A DNA stretch of 64,000 bases from Oharaeibacter diazotrophicus. GTDB lineage: Bacteria; Pseudomonadota; Alphaproteobacteria; Rhizobiales; Pleomorphomonadaceae. The notes beneath the pieces are model-generated. The model worked only from the letters and a program-made list of their open reading frames with translations. It was not told where the DNA came from and did no database searches. Below are positions 47,347 to 56,440 of the stretch, piece by piece; position 1 is the first letter of the stretch, and each line of letters opens with the position of its first letter. The position numbers and the translations under genes were made by a program. The stretch spans positions 372,001 through 436,000 of the forward strand of contig NZ_SNXY01000009.1 in NCBI RefSeq assembly GCF_004362745.1. Reading direction: 5' to 3'.

Positions 47347-50286
47347 ATGACCGACCGCCAGCCCGAGACGGCCCGCGACTATTCCGAGACGCTGAACCTG
47401 CCCGTGACCGAGTTCCCGATGCGCGCCGGCCTGCCGCAGAAGGAGCCGGCGCTGATCGCGCGCTGGGACGGCATGAACCTCTACGCCCGCCTCCGCGAGA
47501 GCGCCGCAGGCCGTCCGAAGTTCGTGCTGCACGACGGCCCGCCCTACGCCAACGGCAACCTGCACATCGGCCACGCGCTCAACAAGACGCTGAAGGACAT
47601 CGTCACCCGGTCGCACCAGATGCTGGGTTACGACAGCAACTACGTGCCCGGCTGGGACTGCCACGGCCTGCCGATCGAGTGGAAGGTCGAGGAGCGCTAC
47701 CGCGCCGACGGCAAGAACAAGGACGAGGTGCCGATCAACGACTTCCGCGCCGAGTGCCGCGCCTATGCCGAGCACTGGGTCGGGGTGCAGGCGGCGGAGT
47801 TCCGCCGCCTCGGCGTCGAGGGCGATTTCGCGCGCCCCTACACCACCATGGCCTTCTCCGCCGAGGCGATCATCGCCAGGGAACTGCTGAAGTTCGCCGT
47901 GAGCGGCCAGCTCTACCGCGGCTCCAAGCCGGTGATGTGGTCGGTGGTCGAGAAGACCGCGCTCGCCGAAGCCGAGATCGAGTACGAGGAGTACCAGAGC
48001 GACACGATCTTCGTGAAGTTCCCGGTCACCACGGGTGACGGGGCGCTCGCCGGTGCGGCCGTGGTGATCTGGACGACCACCCCCTGGACCATGCCGGGCA
48101 ACCGCGCGATCAGCTACTCGAACAAGATCGGCTACGGTCTCTACGAGGTCACCGACGCGCCCGAGAACAACTGGGCGAAGATCGGCGAGCGCTACGTGCT
48201 GGCCGACGCGCTCGCCGAGGGCGTGTTCAAGGCGGCCAAGGTCGGCGCCTTCGCGCGCCTTGCCGACGTCTCGCCGGATCTCCTGGCCGGGCTCGTCTGC
48301 GCCCATCCGCTGAAGGGCCTCGGCGGCGGCTACGGGTTCGCCGTCCCCCTCCTCGACGGCGACCACGTCACCGACGAGACCGGCACGGGCTTCGTGCACA
48401 CCGCGCCCGGCCACGGCACCGACGACTTCGAGATCTGGACCGCGAACGCGCGCGCGCTCGCCGAGCGCGGCATCGACACCGCGATCCCGTTCACCGTCGA
48501 CGACGACGGCTTCCTGACCCGCGAGGCGCCCGGCTTCGAGGGCCGGCGCGTCATCACCGACAAGGGCGACAAGGGCGACGCCAACCAGGCGGTGATCGAG
48601 GCGCTGGCCGCCGCCGGCGCCATGGTCGCGCGCGGGCGGCTGAAGCACCAGTATCCGCATTCCTGGCGCTCCAAGAAGCCGGTGATCTTCCGCAACACGC
48701 CGCAGTGGTTCATCCACATGGACCGCGCCATCGACCGCCCGGGCGACACCCTGCGCACCCGCGCCCTCGCGGCGATCGAGGCGACGGAGTTCTACCCGCC
48801 GACCGGCCGCAACCGGCTCACCGGCATGATCGCGAACCGGCCGGACTGGGTGGTGTCGCGTCAGCGCGCCTGGGGCGTGCCGATCGCGGTGTTCCGCCAC
48901 AAGGACACCGGCGCGCTGATCCCCGGCGCGGACTTCGCCCGCAACGACGACTACGTCGCCCGCGTCGACGCGGCCTTCCGCGCCGAGGGCGCCGACGCGT
49001 GGTTCGCCGACGGCGCGGCCGAGCGCTTCCTCGGCGGCCTCGTCGACGACGTCGGGTCCTACGAGCAGGTCCGGGACATCCTCGACGTCTGGTTCGATTC
49101 CGGCTCGACCCAGGCCTTCGTGCTGGAGCAGCGGCCCGACCTGAAGTGGCCGGCCGACGTCTATCTCGAGGGCTCGGACCAGCACCGCGGCTGGTTCCAC
49201 TCCTCGCTGCTCGAGAGCTGCGGCACCCGCGGCCGGGCGCCCTACGACGTCCTCGTCACCCACGGCTTCACCATGGCCGAGGACGGGCGGAAGATGTCGA
49301 AGTCGCTCGGCAATCAGGTGTTCCCGCAGGACGTGATCGCCCAGTCGGGCGCCGACATCCTCCGGCTCTGGGTCGCCTCGACCGACTATGCCGAGGACCA
49401 GCGCATCGGCAAGGAGATCCTGAAGACCGTCACCGACACCTACCGCAAGATCCGCAACACCCTGCGCTGGATGCTCGGCACGCTCGCCCACGACGACGGC
49501 TCGTCGATGCCGGTCGCCGAGATGCCCGAGCTCGAGCGGCTGATGCTGCACCGGCTCGCCGAACTCGACGAGGTCGTGCGCGCCGGCTACCGCGGCTTCG
49601 ACTACAAGCGCATCCACGCCCAGCTGTCGCAGTTCATGACGGTGGAGCTGTCGGCCTTCTACTTCGACGTCCGCAAGGACGCGCTCTACTGCGACCCCGC
49701 CGGCTCGGTGCGCCGGCGCGCCGCGCTCGAGGTGGTGCGCCACCTCTATCGCTGCCTCGTCACCTGGATGGCGCCGCTGATGCCGTTCACCATGGAGGAG
49801 GCCTGGCTCGACCGGCATCCGGGCGAGACCTCGTCGGTGCACCTGCAGCTGTTCCCGGACATCCCGGCCGGCTGGCGCGACGACGAGCTCGCGGAGAAGT
49901 GGACGAAGATCCGCCGCGTGCGCCGGGTGGTCACCGGCGCGCTCGAGGTCGAGCGCGCGGCCAAGCGGATCGGCTCGTCGCTGGAGGCGGCGCCGGTCGT
50001 CCACGTCGCCGACCCCGAGCTGCGCGCCGCGCTCGACGGCGTCGACCTCGCGGAGATCGCGATCACCTCGCAGATCATGGTGTCCGACGCGCCGGCGCCG
50101 CCCGGGGCCTTCCGCCTCGACGACGTCGCCGACGTCGCCGTGGTCCCGGCGCTCGCCGAGGGTCGCAAGTGCGCGCGGTCGTGGAAGATCCTGCCCGAGG
50201 TCGGCACCGATCCGGACTATCCGGACCTGACGCTGCGCGACGCCGAGGCCGTGCGCGCCTTCGACGCCGCCCGGTCGGCCGCATGA
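47347..50286 (+). CDS. ileS: Isoleucyl-tRNA synthetase
   Basis: A 979-residue class I synthetase charging tRNA-Ile. Catalytic signatures are [15 protein letters not shown] (HIGH) and [13 protein letters not shown] (KMSKS). The editing domain is seen in [19 protein letters not shown] and [17 protein letters not shown]. At the C-terminus the usual zinc knuckle is degenerate: one Cys survives in [14 protein letters not shown], and the second Cys pair is replaced by [10 protein letters not shown], as is common in this order. ATG at 47347 gives [19 protein letters not shown]; 24 more codons upstream are open but not family-like. The stop overlaps the lspA ATG. Confidence 0.97.
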   Translation: MTDRQPETARDYSETLNLPVTEFPMRAGLPQKEPALIARWDGMNLYARLRESAAGRPKFVLHDGPPYANGNLHIGHALNKTLKDIVTRSHQMLGYDSNYVPGWDCHGLPIEWKVEERYRADGKNKDEVPINDFRAECRAYAEHWVGVQAAEFRRLGVEGDFARPYTTMAFSAEAIIARELLKFAVSGQLYRGSKPVMWSVVEKTALAEAEIEYEEYQSDTIFVKFPVTTGDGALAGAAVVIWTTTPWTMPGNRAISYSNKIGYGLYEVTDAPENNWAKIGERYVLADALAEGVFKAAKVGAFARLADVSPDLLAGLVCAHPLKGLGGGYGFAVPLLDGDHVTDETGTGFVHTAPGHGTDDFEIWTANARALAERGIDTAIPFTVDDDGFLTREAPGFEGRRVITDKGDKGDANQAVIEALAAAGAMVARGRLKHQYPHSWRSKKPVIFRNTPQWFIHMDRAIDRPGDTLRTRALAAIEATEFYPPTGRNRLTGMIANRPDWVVSRQRAWGVPIAVFRHKDTGALIPGADFARNDDYVARVDAAFRAEGADAWFADGAAERFLGGLVDDVGSYEQVRDILDVWFDSGSTQAFVLEQRPDLKWPADVYLEGSDQHRGWFHSSLLESCGTRGRAPYDVLVTHGFTMAEDGRKMSKSLGNQVFPQDVIAQSGADILRLWVASTDYAEDQRIGKEILKTVTDTYRKIRNTLRWMLGTLAHDDGSSMPVAEMPELERLMLHRLAELDEVVRAGYRGFDYKRIHAQLSQFMTVELSAFYFDVRKDALYCDPAGSVRRRAALEVVRHLYRCLVTWMAPLMPFTMEEAWLDRHPGETSSVHLQLFPDIPAGWRDDELAEKWTKIRRVRRVVTGALEVERAAKRIGSSLEAAPVVHVADPELRAALDGVDLAEIAITSQIMVSDAPAPPGAFRLDDVADVAVVPALAEGRKCARSWKILPEVGTDPDYPDLTLRDAEAVRAFDAARSAA

Positions 50287-50792
50287 GCGGGGCGGAGGCG
50301 CCGCGCGCGCCGATCGCCCTGGCGCTCGCCGTGACGGTGGCGGCACTCGTCGTCGATCAGGCGAGCAAGCTCTGGATCCTGAAGGGCACCGATCTCGCCG
50401 ACGGCGGCGCGATCGGGCTCCTGCCGGTGCTCGACCTCGTGCTGGTGTGGAACCGCGGCATCTCCTACGGGCTGTTCCAGCAGGACGATCCGGTCGGGCG
50501 CTGGGGGTTGGTCGGCTTCACGGTGCTGGCCGCCGTGGTGCTGTCGGTGTGGATGCTCAGGACGAATCGCCGCCTCGTCGCCGCCAGTCTGGCGCTGATC
50601 GTCGGCGGGGCGATCGGCAACCTGATCGACCGCGTCGCCTACGGCGCCGTGGTCGATTTCGTCTATTTCCACGTCGGGAGCTTCTCCTGGTACGTGTTCA
50701 ATCTCGCCGACGTGTGGATCGTTGCGGGGGTGGCGGGGCTCCTGTATGACTCCTTCCGCCCCGGCCACACCGACGCCTCAAAGGTGAATTAG
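50283..50792 (+). CDS. lspA: Lipoprotein signal peptidase (signal peptidase II)
   Basis: A 169-residue aspartic protease in the inner membrane that removes the signal peptide from diacylated prolipoproteins. The catalytic pair is D125 in [11 protein letters not shown] and D143 in [11 protein letters not shown]. Other family pieces are [20 protein letters not shown] and [11 protein letters not shown]. Four hydrophobic helices are present. ATG at 50283 overlaps the ileS stop (ATGA). The next gene encodes a lipoprotein, a likely substrate. Confidence 0.97.
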   Translation: MSGAEAPRAPIALALAVTVAALVVDQASKLWILKGTDLADGGAIGLLPVLDLVLVWNRGISYGLFQQDDPVGRWGLVGFTVLAAVVLSVWMLRTNRRLVAASLALIVGGAIGNLIDRVAYGAVVDFVYFHVGSFSWYVFNLADVWIVAGVAGLLYDSFRPGHTDASKVN

Positions 50793-50882
50793 CGGTCGTT
50801 CCGAGGGTTCGGCGGATCGGCGCCGGCGGAGACGGCGCCGGTGCGGCGACTCCGGCAAGGCGACTGGGGCTAGACGGGATCG

Positions 50883-51542
50883 ATGATGACCTCCACTTCT
50901 CTGAAGCGTCTGGCCGCGCTCGCCGCCGTCGGCGTCTCGCTCTCGGCCTGTGCCGGTCTCGGCACCTCCGTCGCCGAGGACGATCCGGAGACCGAAGTCC
51001 CCAACGTCTCGCTCGGCCGGACCGTGATGGAGAGCCTCGGCGCCGTGCCGTCGCGCCAGCTGCCGATCAACTACACCCCGCGTGCGCCGCTCGTGGTTCC
51101 GCCGAACACCCAGGCCCTGGTGGCGCCCGAGGCGGCGAACCAGATCGCCGCCAACGATCCCAACTGGCCCGTCGACCCCGACGTCGTGACCCGGCAGCGC
51201 CTACGCGAGGCCGCCGCCCGCGAGGCCGGCCGCGACTCCGGCGACCCGCTGCCGAGCGGCGAGCTGCTCGCCGAGCGCATTCCGACGCAGGGGCTGCGCC
51301 GCACCGACCCGAACGACGATCCCGGCCGCGTGATGCGGCAGAGCGAGTTCGACCGCGGCTGGAAGTCCAAGGGCATCGACGGCACCGGCGTCTACAACAT
51401 CGACGGCACGCCGCGCCGCCGCGCCCTGGTCGAGCCGCCGGTCGCCTATCTGCAGCCGGCGCCGGGGGCGCCGGTAGCGATCCCCGACGAGACCGATCCG
51501 AAGACCAAGGGCGGCATCCTGCAGCGCTTGAAGTTCTGGTGA
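50883..51542 (+). CDS. Lipoprotein of unknown function downstream of lspA
   Basis: A 219-residue lipoprotein. A short signal peptide ends in the lipobox LSAC, with Cys22 or Cys23 as the lipidated residue depending on which of two adjacent ATG codons is used. The mature part is Pro-, Asp- and Arg-rich and largely without regular hydrophobic strands; PPNTQALVAPEAANQIAANDPNWPVDP in pieces, and SEFDRGWKSKGIDGTGVYNIDG, are the most distinct parts. In related genomes a DUF3035-type lipoprotein occupies this place between lspA and the M16 genes; I suspect but cannot confirm the same family. A terminator follows. Confidence 0.8.
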   Translation: MMTSTSLKRLAALAAVGVSLSACAGLGTSVAEDDPETEVPNVSLGRTVMESLGAVPSRQLPINYTPRAPLVVPPNTQALVAPEAANQIAANDPNWPVDPDVVTRQRLREAAAREAGRDSGDPLPSGELLAERIPTQGLRRTDPNDDPGRVMRQSEFDRGWKSKGIDGTGVYNIDGTPRRRALVEPPVAYLQPAPGAPVAIPDETDPKTKGGILQRLKFW

Positions 51543-51575
51543 GCGCGGCGGTCGACGACCGTCGCGACGTGTTCC

Positions 51576-51606
51576 GAGGGCCGCCCCCGCGCGGCCCTCT
51601 TCGATT
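51576..51606 (+). terminator. Rho-independent terminator after the lipoprotein gene
   Basis: Perfect nine-base arms GAGGGCCGC (51576-51584) and GCGGCCCTC (51591-51599) around a six-base loop, followed by TTCGATT. It lies 34 bases past the stop and ends the ileS-lspA-lipoprotein unit ahead of the M16 genes. The T run is short, as often in GC-rich species. Confidence 0.7.
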
Positions 51607-51705
51607 CCGGGCCGCCGCGACCTAGGGTCGCGTCGCCCCGATCGCGGGTGTCGCCGGCGCGCCGCGCCCCATATCCGTTGTCCGGACATTCCAGGGAGGG
51701 GCGCG

Positions 51706-53082
51706 ATGACGCCGAGGACGAGCGACGTGATGCGGGCGGGCGCGGTCGTCGCGCTGCTGGCGATCTCGGCCGGGACGGCCGCCGCCGCCGAGCCGGCGCC
51801 GCCGGTGATCGGGGCGGACGTATCGTCCTTCACGCTCGACAACGGCCTCGAGGTGGTGGTGATCCCCGACCACCGCGCCCCAGTCGTCACCCACATGGTC
51901 TGGTACAAGGTCGGCAGCGCCGACGAGCCCGAGGGCAAGTCGGGCATCGCCCACTTCCTCGAGCACCTGATGTTCAAGGGCACGAAGACCCATCCGGAGG
52001 GCGAGTTCTCCCGAGTGGTCGCCGAGATCGGCGGCGACGAGAACGCCTTCACCACCACCGACTACACCGCCTACTTCCAGCGGGTCGCCAAGGAGAACCT
52101 GCATCTCGTCATGTCCTACGAGGCGGACCGGATGCAGAACCTGATACTCACCGACGAGAACGTCACGCCCGAGCGCCAGGTGGTGCTCGAGGAGCGGGCG
52201 ATGCGGATGGAGAGCGAGCCCGGCGCCGCGCTCGGCGCCGCCATGGACGCGGTGCTCTACCTGCGCCACCCCTACGGCATTCCGGTGATCGGCTGGCGCG
52301 AGGAGATCGAGAAGCTCGGCAAGGACGACGCCATCGCCTTCTACGACCGCTTCTACACCCCGAACAACGCCATCCTGGTCGTCGCCGGCGACGTCGTCGA
52401 AGCCGACGTCCGCGCCGCCGTGGCCGACACCTACGCCAAGGTCGCGCGCCGGGCCGAGCCGCCCGTGCGGGCGCGGCCGCGTGCCGTCACACTCGAGGTG
52501 CCGCGCAGCGTGTCCGAGGCGAGCGCCAAGGTGAACCAGGAGAGCGTGCAACTGTCCTGGCTGGCGCCGTCCTACCGCACCGCGGAGCCCGGCGAGGCCG
52601 AGGCGCTGGAGCTCCTGTCCGAGGCGGTCGCGGGCGGCCCGACCAGCCCGCTCTACCGCGACCTCGTGATCGAGCGCAAACTCGCGACCTCGGTCGGCAC
52701 CAGCTACAATTCCGGGCGGTACGACGACGGCGAGTTCTCCGCCTACGCCGTGCCGCGCGAGGGCGTGAGCCTCGAGGACATGCGGCAGGCGCTGCTCGAC
52801 GGCCTGAAGCGCGCCGTCGACACCGGCCTGTCCGACGAGGCGGTGGCGCGCGCCAAGAGCCGGCTCGAGGCCGACACCATCTACGCCCAGGACAGCCAGA
52901 CCGCGCTCGCGCGCATCTTCGGTTCGACCCTCGCCACCGGCGGCACCGTCGACGACGTTCGGCACTGGCCGGCGCGCATCCGGGCCGTGCCGACCGCGGC
53001 GGTGAAGGCGGCAGCCGGTCTGCTCGCGCCCGAGCGGAGCGTCACCGGCTATCTGCGCAGCGCGCCGAACGGCCGCTCCTGA
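51706..53082 (+). CDS. M16 family zinc peptidase, catalytic subunit
   Basis: A 458-residue periplasmic pitrilysin-type protease. The N-terminus has a signal peptide ending near TAAAAE. The inverted zinc motif HFLEH is at residues 83-87 (GIAHFLEHLMFKGT), and the third ligand Glu lies in RQVVLEERAMRMESEP, so it should be active. GGAGGG precedes ATG at 51706. It forms a pair with the following M16 gene, which lacks the zinc site, as in mitochondrial processing peptidase and its bacterial relatives. Substrates are likely small peptides or misfolded periplasmic proteins. Confidence 0.95.
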   Translation: MTPRTSDVMRAGAVVALLAISAGTAAAAEPAPPVIGADVSSFTLDNGLEVVVIPDHRAPVVTHMVWYKVGSADEPEGKSGIAHFLEHLMFKGTKTHPEGEFSRVVAEIGGDENAFTTTDYTAYFQRVAKENLHLVMSYEADRMQNLILTDENVTPERQVVLEERAMRMESEPGAALGAAMDAVLYLRHPYGIPVIGWREEIEKLGKDDAIAFYDRFYTPNNAILVVAGDVVEADVRAAVADTYAKVARRAEPPVRARPRAVTLEVPRSVSEASAKVNQESVQLSWLAPSYRTAEPGEAEALELLSEAVAGGPTSPLYRDLVIERKLATSVGTSYNSGRYDDGEFSAYAVPREGVSLEDMRQALLDGLKRAVDTGLSDEAVARAKSRLEADTIYAQDSQTALARIFGSTLATGGTVDDVRHWPARIRAVPTAAVKAAAGLLAPERSVTGYLRSAPNGRS

Positions 53083-53123
53083 CGTCCGGCCCCGCCGCAG
53101 TCGCCCCCACGAGGTTCGCCGCC

Positions 53124-54470
53124 ATGACCTTCGCCACCCGGACCGTCACCGTCCTCCGCCGCTCGCTGGCCGCCGCCGTCGGCGCCGCGATGCTGGTCGC
53201 CACCGCCCTGCCCCTCGCCTCGCCCGCCCTCGCCGCCAACGCTGTCCGCGAGGTCGTCAGCCCCGGCGGCATCCGTGCGTGGCTCGTCACCGACCACACG
53301 GTGCCGCTGGTGTCGATGGACTTCGCCTTCCGCGGCGGCGCATCCCAGGATCCGGCGGGCAAGCCCGGCGTCGCCAACCTGCTGTCGACGCTGCTCGACG
53401 AAGGCGCCGGCGACCTCGACAGCGCCGCCTTCCAGCGCCGGCTCGACGAGACCGCGGTGCGGCTGTCGTTCTCCGCGACCTACGATTCCTTCGGGGGCTC
53501 GTTCGCCAGCCTGTCGTCGCGGCTGAAGGAGGGCGTCGGCCTGCTGGCGCTGGCGCTGTCGGCGCCGCGCTTCGACCCAGACCCGATCGAGCGGATGCGC
53601 GCCAGCCTCGTCTCGGGCCTGCGCGCGCAGGAGAGCGATCCGGACACCATCGCCGGCCGCATCTTCCGCGAGGCGACCTTCCCCGACCATCCCTACGGCC
53701 GGCCGGACGAGGGTACGCCCGAGACGCTGGCGGCGATCGGCCGCGACGACGTCGCCGCCTTCCACGCCACCAAGCTCGCCCGCGACAATCTGGTGATCGG
53801 CGTCGTCGGCGACGTCACGCCCGAGGAACTCGCTCCGCTGCTCGACCTCGCCTTCGGCGCGCTGCCGGCGAAGGCGGACCTGACGCCGGTGCCCGACGTC
53901 GTGCCGAAGACCGGGCTGACGCTGTCCGCCACCGTCGACGAGCCGCAGACGTCGATCCGCTTCGCCACGCCGGGCCTGCTGCGCGCCGATCCGGACTTCA
54001 TGGCCGCCTACGTGATGAACCACGTCCTCGGCGGCGGCACTTTTTCCTCGCGGCTCTATACGGAAGTGCGCGAGAAGCGCGGCCTCGCCTACAACGTCTT
54101 CAGCGCGGTGATCCCCTACGACCACGCCGGCCTGTTCCTCGCCGGCACCGCGACCCGGGCCGACAAGGCCGCCGAGAGCGTGGCGGTGATGCGCGGCGAG
54201 CTCGAGCGGATGGCGACGGAGGGGCCGACCGAGGCGGAGCTCGCCTCGGCCAAGACCTACCTCGTCGGCAACTACGCTCTCCGCTTCGACTCGTCGTCCA
54301 AGATCTCGGCCCAGCTCGTCGGGCTGCAACTCGACCATCTGCCGATCGACTATTTCGAGACCCGCAACCGACTGGTCGAGGCGGTCACGCTCGACGACGT
54401 CCGCCGGGTGGCCAAGCGCATCCTGGCGGCGCCGACGACGGTGCTGACGGTCGGTCCGGGCGCCGGCTGA
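53124..54470 (+). CDS. M16 family peptidase-like, non-catalytic partner
   Basis: A 448-residue exported M16 protein (signal peptide to about residue 38, SPALAAN). Where the zinc motif is expected it reads VANLLSTLLDEGAG, so the H-x-x-E-H ligands are missing and it is not a protease alone. The C-terminal half keeps the substrate-binding pattern, with SSRLYTEVREKRGLAYNVFS holding the conserved Arg-Tyr pair region. It very likely forms a heterodimer with the product of the previous gene, 41 bases upstream. Convergent with the TipF-like gene. Confidence 0.93.
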   Translation: MTFATRTVTVLRRSLAAAVGAAMLVATALPLASPALAANAVREVVSPGGIRAWLVTDHTVPLVSMDFAFRGGASQDPAGKPGVANLLSTLLDEGAGDLDSAAFQRRLDETAVRLSFSATYDSFGGSFASLSSRLKEGVGLLALALSAPRFDPDPIERMRASLVSGLRAQESDPDTIAGRIFREATFPDHPYGRPDEGTPETLAAIGRDDVAAFHATKLARDNLVIGVVGDVTPEELAPLLDLAFGALPAKADLTPVPDVVPKTGLTLSATVDEPQTSIRFATPGLLRADPDFMAAYVMNHVLGGGTFSSRLYTEVREKRGLAYNVFSAVIPYDHAGLFLAGTATRADKAAESVAVMRGELERMATEGPTEAELASAKTYLVGNYALRFDSSSKISAQLVGLQLDHLPIDYFETRNRLVEAVTLDDVRRVAKRILAAPTTVLTVGPGAG

Positions 54471-54514
54471 GGGCGTCGGGTTTCCGATCCGGGTTCGTGA
54501 GACAGCGCGAGGGG

Positions 54515-55894
54515 TCAGCGCGTCGCCCGGAGCGGCGGCGCGGTGCGCGGCGCGGCCGCTGCGGGCGACGCGGCCGGCTGGGCGGCCGGCGCGGCGCTGC
54601 CGAGGATCTCCGGACGGACCTGCCGCGGCGCCGAGAACAGGAAGCCCTGGGCGAGGCGGACGTCGTAGTCCAGGAGGTCGATCACCTGCGATTCCGTCTC
54701 GATGCGGTCGACGATGGTGGCGATGCCCTGGCGCTGCAGGTGGCCGGCGAGATCGGCCGGATGGATGTCGCTGGCCGGCATCGCGGTGCGGCCGAGCAGG
54801 CGGTCGGCGGCGATCTTGGCGGTGCGGAAGCCGAGGTCGGACAGACCGCGGAAGTCGGTCCTGAGGTCGGTGACGTTGTCGACCGAGAAGCGGAAGCCGA
54901 GGTCGGCGATGGCGCGCAGGCTCTCGATCTCGAGCGGGCCCATCTCGGCGAGCGCGTCCTGGCGGAACTCGAACTGGACGAGGTCGGCGACGGCGCGGTT
55001 CTGGGCGAGGAAGGCCTGGAATTCCCGGAAGAAGGTGCTGTCGGCGAGGCTCGCCAGCGACAGGTTCACGAACAGGCCGATCTCGGTGTTGCGCGCGGTC
55101 AGGCGTTTGAGCACCTGGAACGAGCGGATCACCTGGAAGGTGTCGACCTTGGCGACGAGACGGCGCGCCTCGGCGACCGGGATGAACTCGGCGGCGGGGA
55201 TCAGCCGGCCGTCGGCACCGCGCAGGCGGGTCAGCACCTCGTAGTAGCGCACCTTGCGCTGCGGCAGCGTCACCACCGGCTGGAGGTGGATCTCGATGCG
55301 CTCGGCGCGGATCGAGGTCTCGACCTCTCGCTCGAAGCCGGACGGCACGCGCGACGGCTCGGGCTGCACGGCCGACGCCGGGGCGGCGAGGCGGGGTTCG
55401 GGCGTCGCGGCGATCTGCACGGCCGGCGCGGCCGGCGGCTGGACGGCCGGCTCCGGCGCCGCGGCGATGCGCGGGCGGGCGGCGAGTTCCTCGATGCGGC
55501 GCTCGTGGCGGATCTCGATGTCGGCGACGGTCTCGGCGATCTGCTTCATCAAGTGGCCGAGCACCTCGACCTCGGCGGCCAGCGGCTCGGTCTCCTCGCG
55601 GACACGGGCGCCGACGTCGCCGTCGGCACGGGCGGCACGGACGGCGGCCTGACCGGCCTCGGTATTGGCGTCGGCGGCGACGGCGGCGATCTCGGCGATG
55701 CGCTGCTCCATCCAGACGCGGTCGCGGCGACGCTCCATCTGGATGTGCGCGAGCGCGAGCCCGAACAGGGTCGCGAGGCCGACCGCACCGGCCTCGAACA
55801 GGCCGAAATCGAGGGCGTAGCTCAGCACCACGGCCAGCGAGCCCGCCGTCACCGTCATGGCGACCGCGATCAGGATCGTCGACAACCGGCTCAT
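54515..55894 (-). CDS. TipF-like degenerate EAL-domain protein
   Basis: A 459-residue protein with two N-terminal membrane helices (about residues 5-27 and 32-50), a charged coiled coil (about 55-150), a Pro/Ala linker and an EAL domain (about 195-425). The same layout occurs in Caulobacter TipF, a cyclic di-GMP receptor for flagellum assembly. Catalytic residues are lost: the EAL block reads YYEVLTRLR and the DDFGTG block reads VDNVTDLR, so it should bind rather than cleave cyclic di-GMP. An Ala/Pro tail follows. A perfect CtrA-type site 78 bases upstream supports a cell-cycle or motility role; the TipF assignment is inference from architecture and context. Confidence 0.8.
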   Translation of the reverse strand: MSRLSTILIAVAMTVTAGSLAVVLSYALDFGLFEAGAVGLATLFGLALAHIQMERRRDRVWMEQRIAEIAAVAADANTEAGQAAVRAARADGDVGARVREETEPLAAEVEVLGHLMKQIAETVADIEIRHERRIEELAARPRIAAAPEPAVQPPAAPAVQIAATPEPRLAAPASAVQPEPSRVPSGFEREVETSIRAERIEIHLQPVVTLPQRKVRYYEVLTRLRGADGRLIPAAEFIPVAEARRLVAKVDTFQVIRSFQVLKRLTARNTEIGLFVNLSLASLADSTFFREFQAFLAQNRAVADLVQFEFRQDALAEMGPLEIESLRAIADLGFRFSVDNVTDLRTDFRGLSDLGFRTAKIAADRLLGRTAMPASDIHPADLAGHLQRQGIATIVDRIETESQVIDLLDYDVRLAQGFLFSAPRQVRPEILGSAAPAAQPAASPAAAAPRTAPPLRATR

Positions 55895-55971
55895 GCGCCG
55901 CGGAACTCCACCAGGGAACGGACCATCGAATCAGCGCCGATGATGCTCGGTTTCATCCTGACCGGCGACCG

Positions 55972-55986
55972 TTAACCGGCGGTTAA
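55972..55986. promoter_or_regulatory. CtrA-type binding site upstream of the tipF-like gene
   Basis: TTAA-CCGGCGG-TTAA matches the full TTAA-N7-TTAA CtrA pattern exactly, inside a larger perfect palindrome (55971-55987). It lies 78 bases upstream of the tipF-like ATG. A GAATC, a GANTC site of the CcrM methyltransferase, lies between them at 55928-55932, an arrangement common in cell-cycle promoters. It also lies about 140 bases upstream of the HMA gene on the other strand. Confidence 0.7.
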
Positions 55987-56125
55987 CCATGAACGATCCA
56001 CCGCGCGTACGGCCCCGGGCCGGATCCGCCGCCGCCCGGCCCTTGACCTTCCCCCTGCCGGAAGGTCCACATCTGCGGAGGCGACGCCGGGCGCGGCCCG
56101 TGCGCACACCCTGGGAGACGGAGCC

Positions 56126-56320
56126 ATGATCGAACTCGACGTCGGCGGCATGACCTGCGGCGGCTGCGCCAAGGCGGTGGAAAAGGCGGTGGCGCGGACG
56201 GATCCGGCGGCCAAGGTCACGGTCGACCTTCCCACGGGCAAGGTCCGGATCGAGAGCGCGACGCCGGCGGCGGCCTTCGCCGAGGCGATCGAGGCGGCCG
56301 GTTACGAGGTCGCCGCCTGA
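56126..56320 (+). CDS. Heavy-metal-associated (HMA) domain protein
   Basis: A 64-residue single HMA domain, the CopZ/Atx1 fold. The metal motif is MTCGGC with C11 and C14, in GGMTCGGCAKAVEKAV, and the end EAIEAAGYEVAA fits the domain. It would bind copper(I) or a similar ion and hand it to another protein. No copper ATPase or oxidase gene is adjacent, so its partner is unknown. GGAG precedes the ATG with good spacing. Confidence 0.9.
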   Translation: MIELDVGGMTCGGCAKAVEKAVARTDPAAKVTVDLPTGKVRIESATPAAAFAEAIEAAGYEVAA

Positions 56321-56440
56321 CGGGATCGGGCGGCGACGGCGCGGCGGATCGGCGGGCAACCGTTTGTTTACCATGACGCGGCCAAAGTCCGGGTCGGCAC
56401 GGAAGAATTCCGCGCCCAAACCCGCAAGGACTGCAACAGG

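Noticed and set aside
46768..50346. A 1,192-codon minus-strand frame opposite ileS.
   Set aside because: IleS on the plus strand is unambiguous; the antisense frame has His/Arg/Gly/Asp-rich shadow composition.
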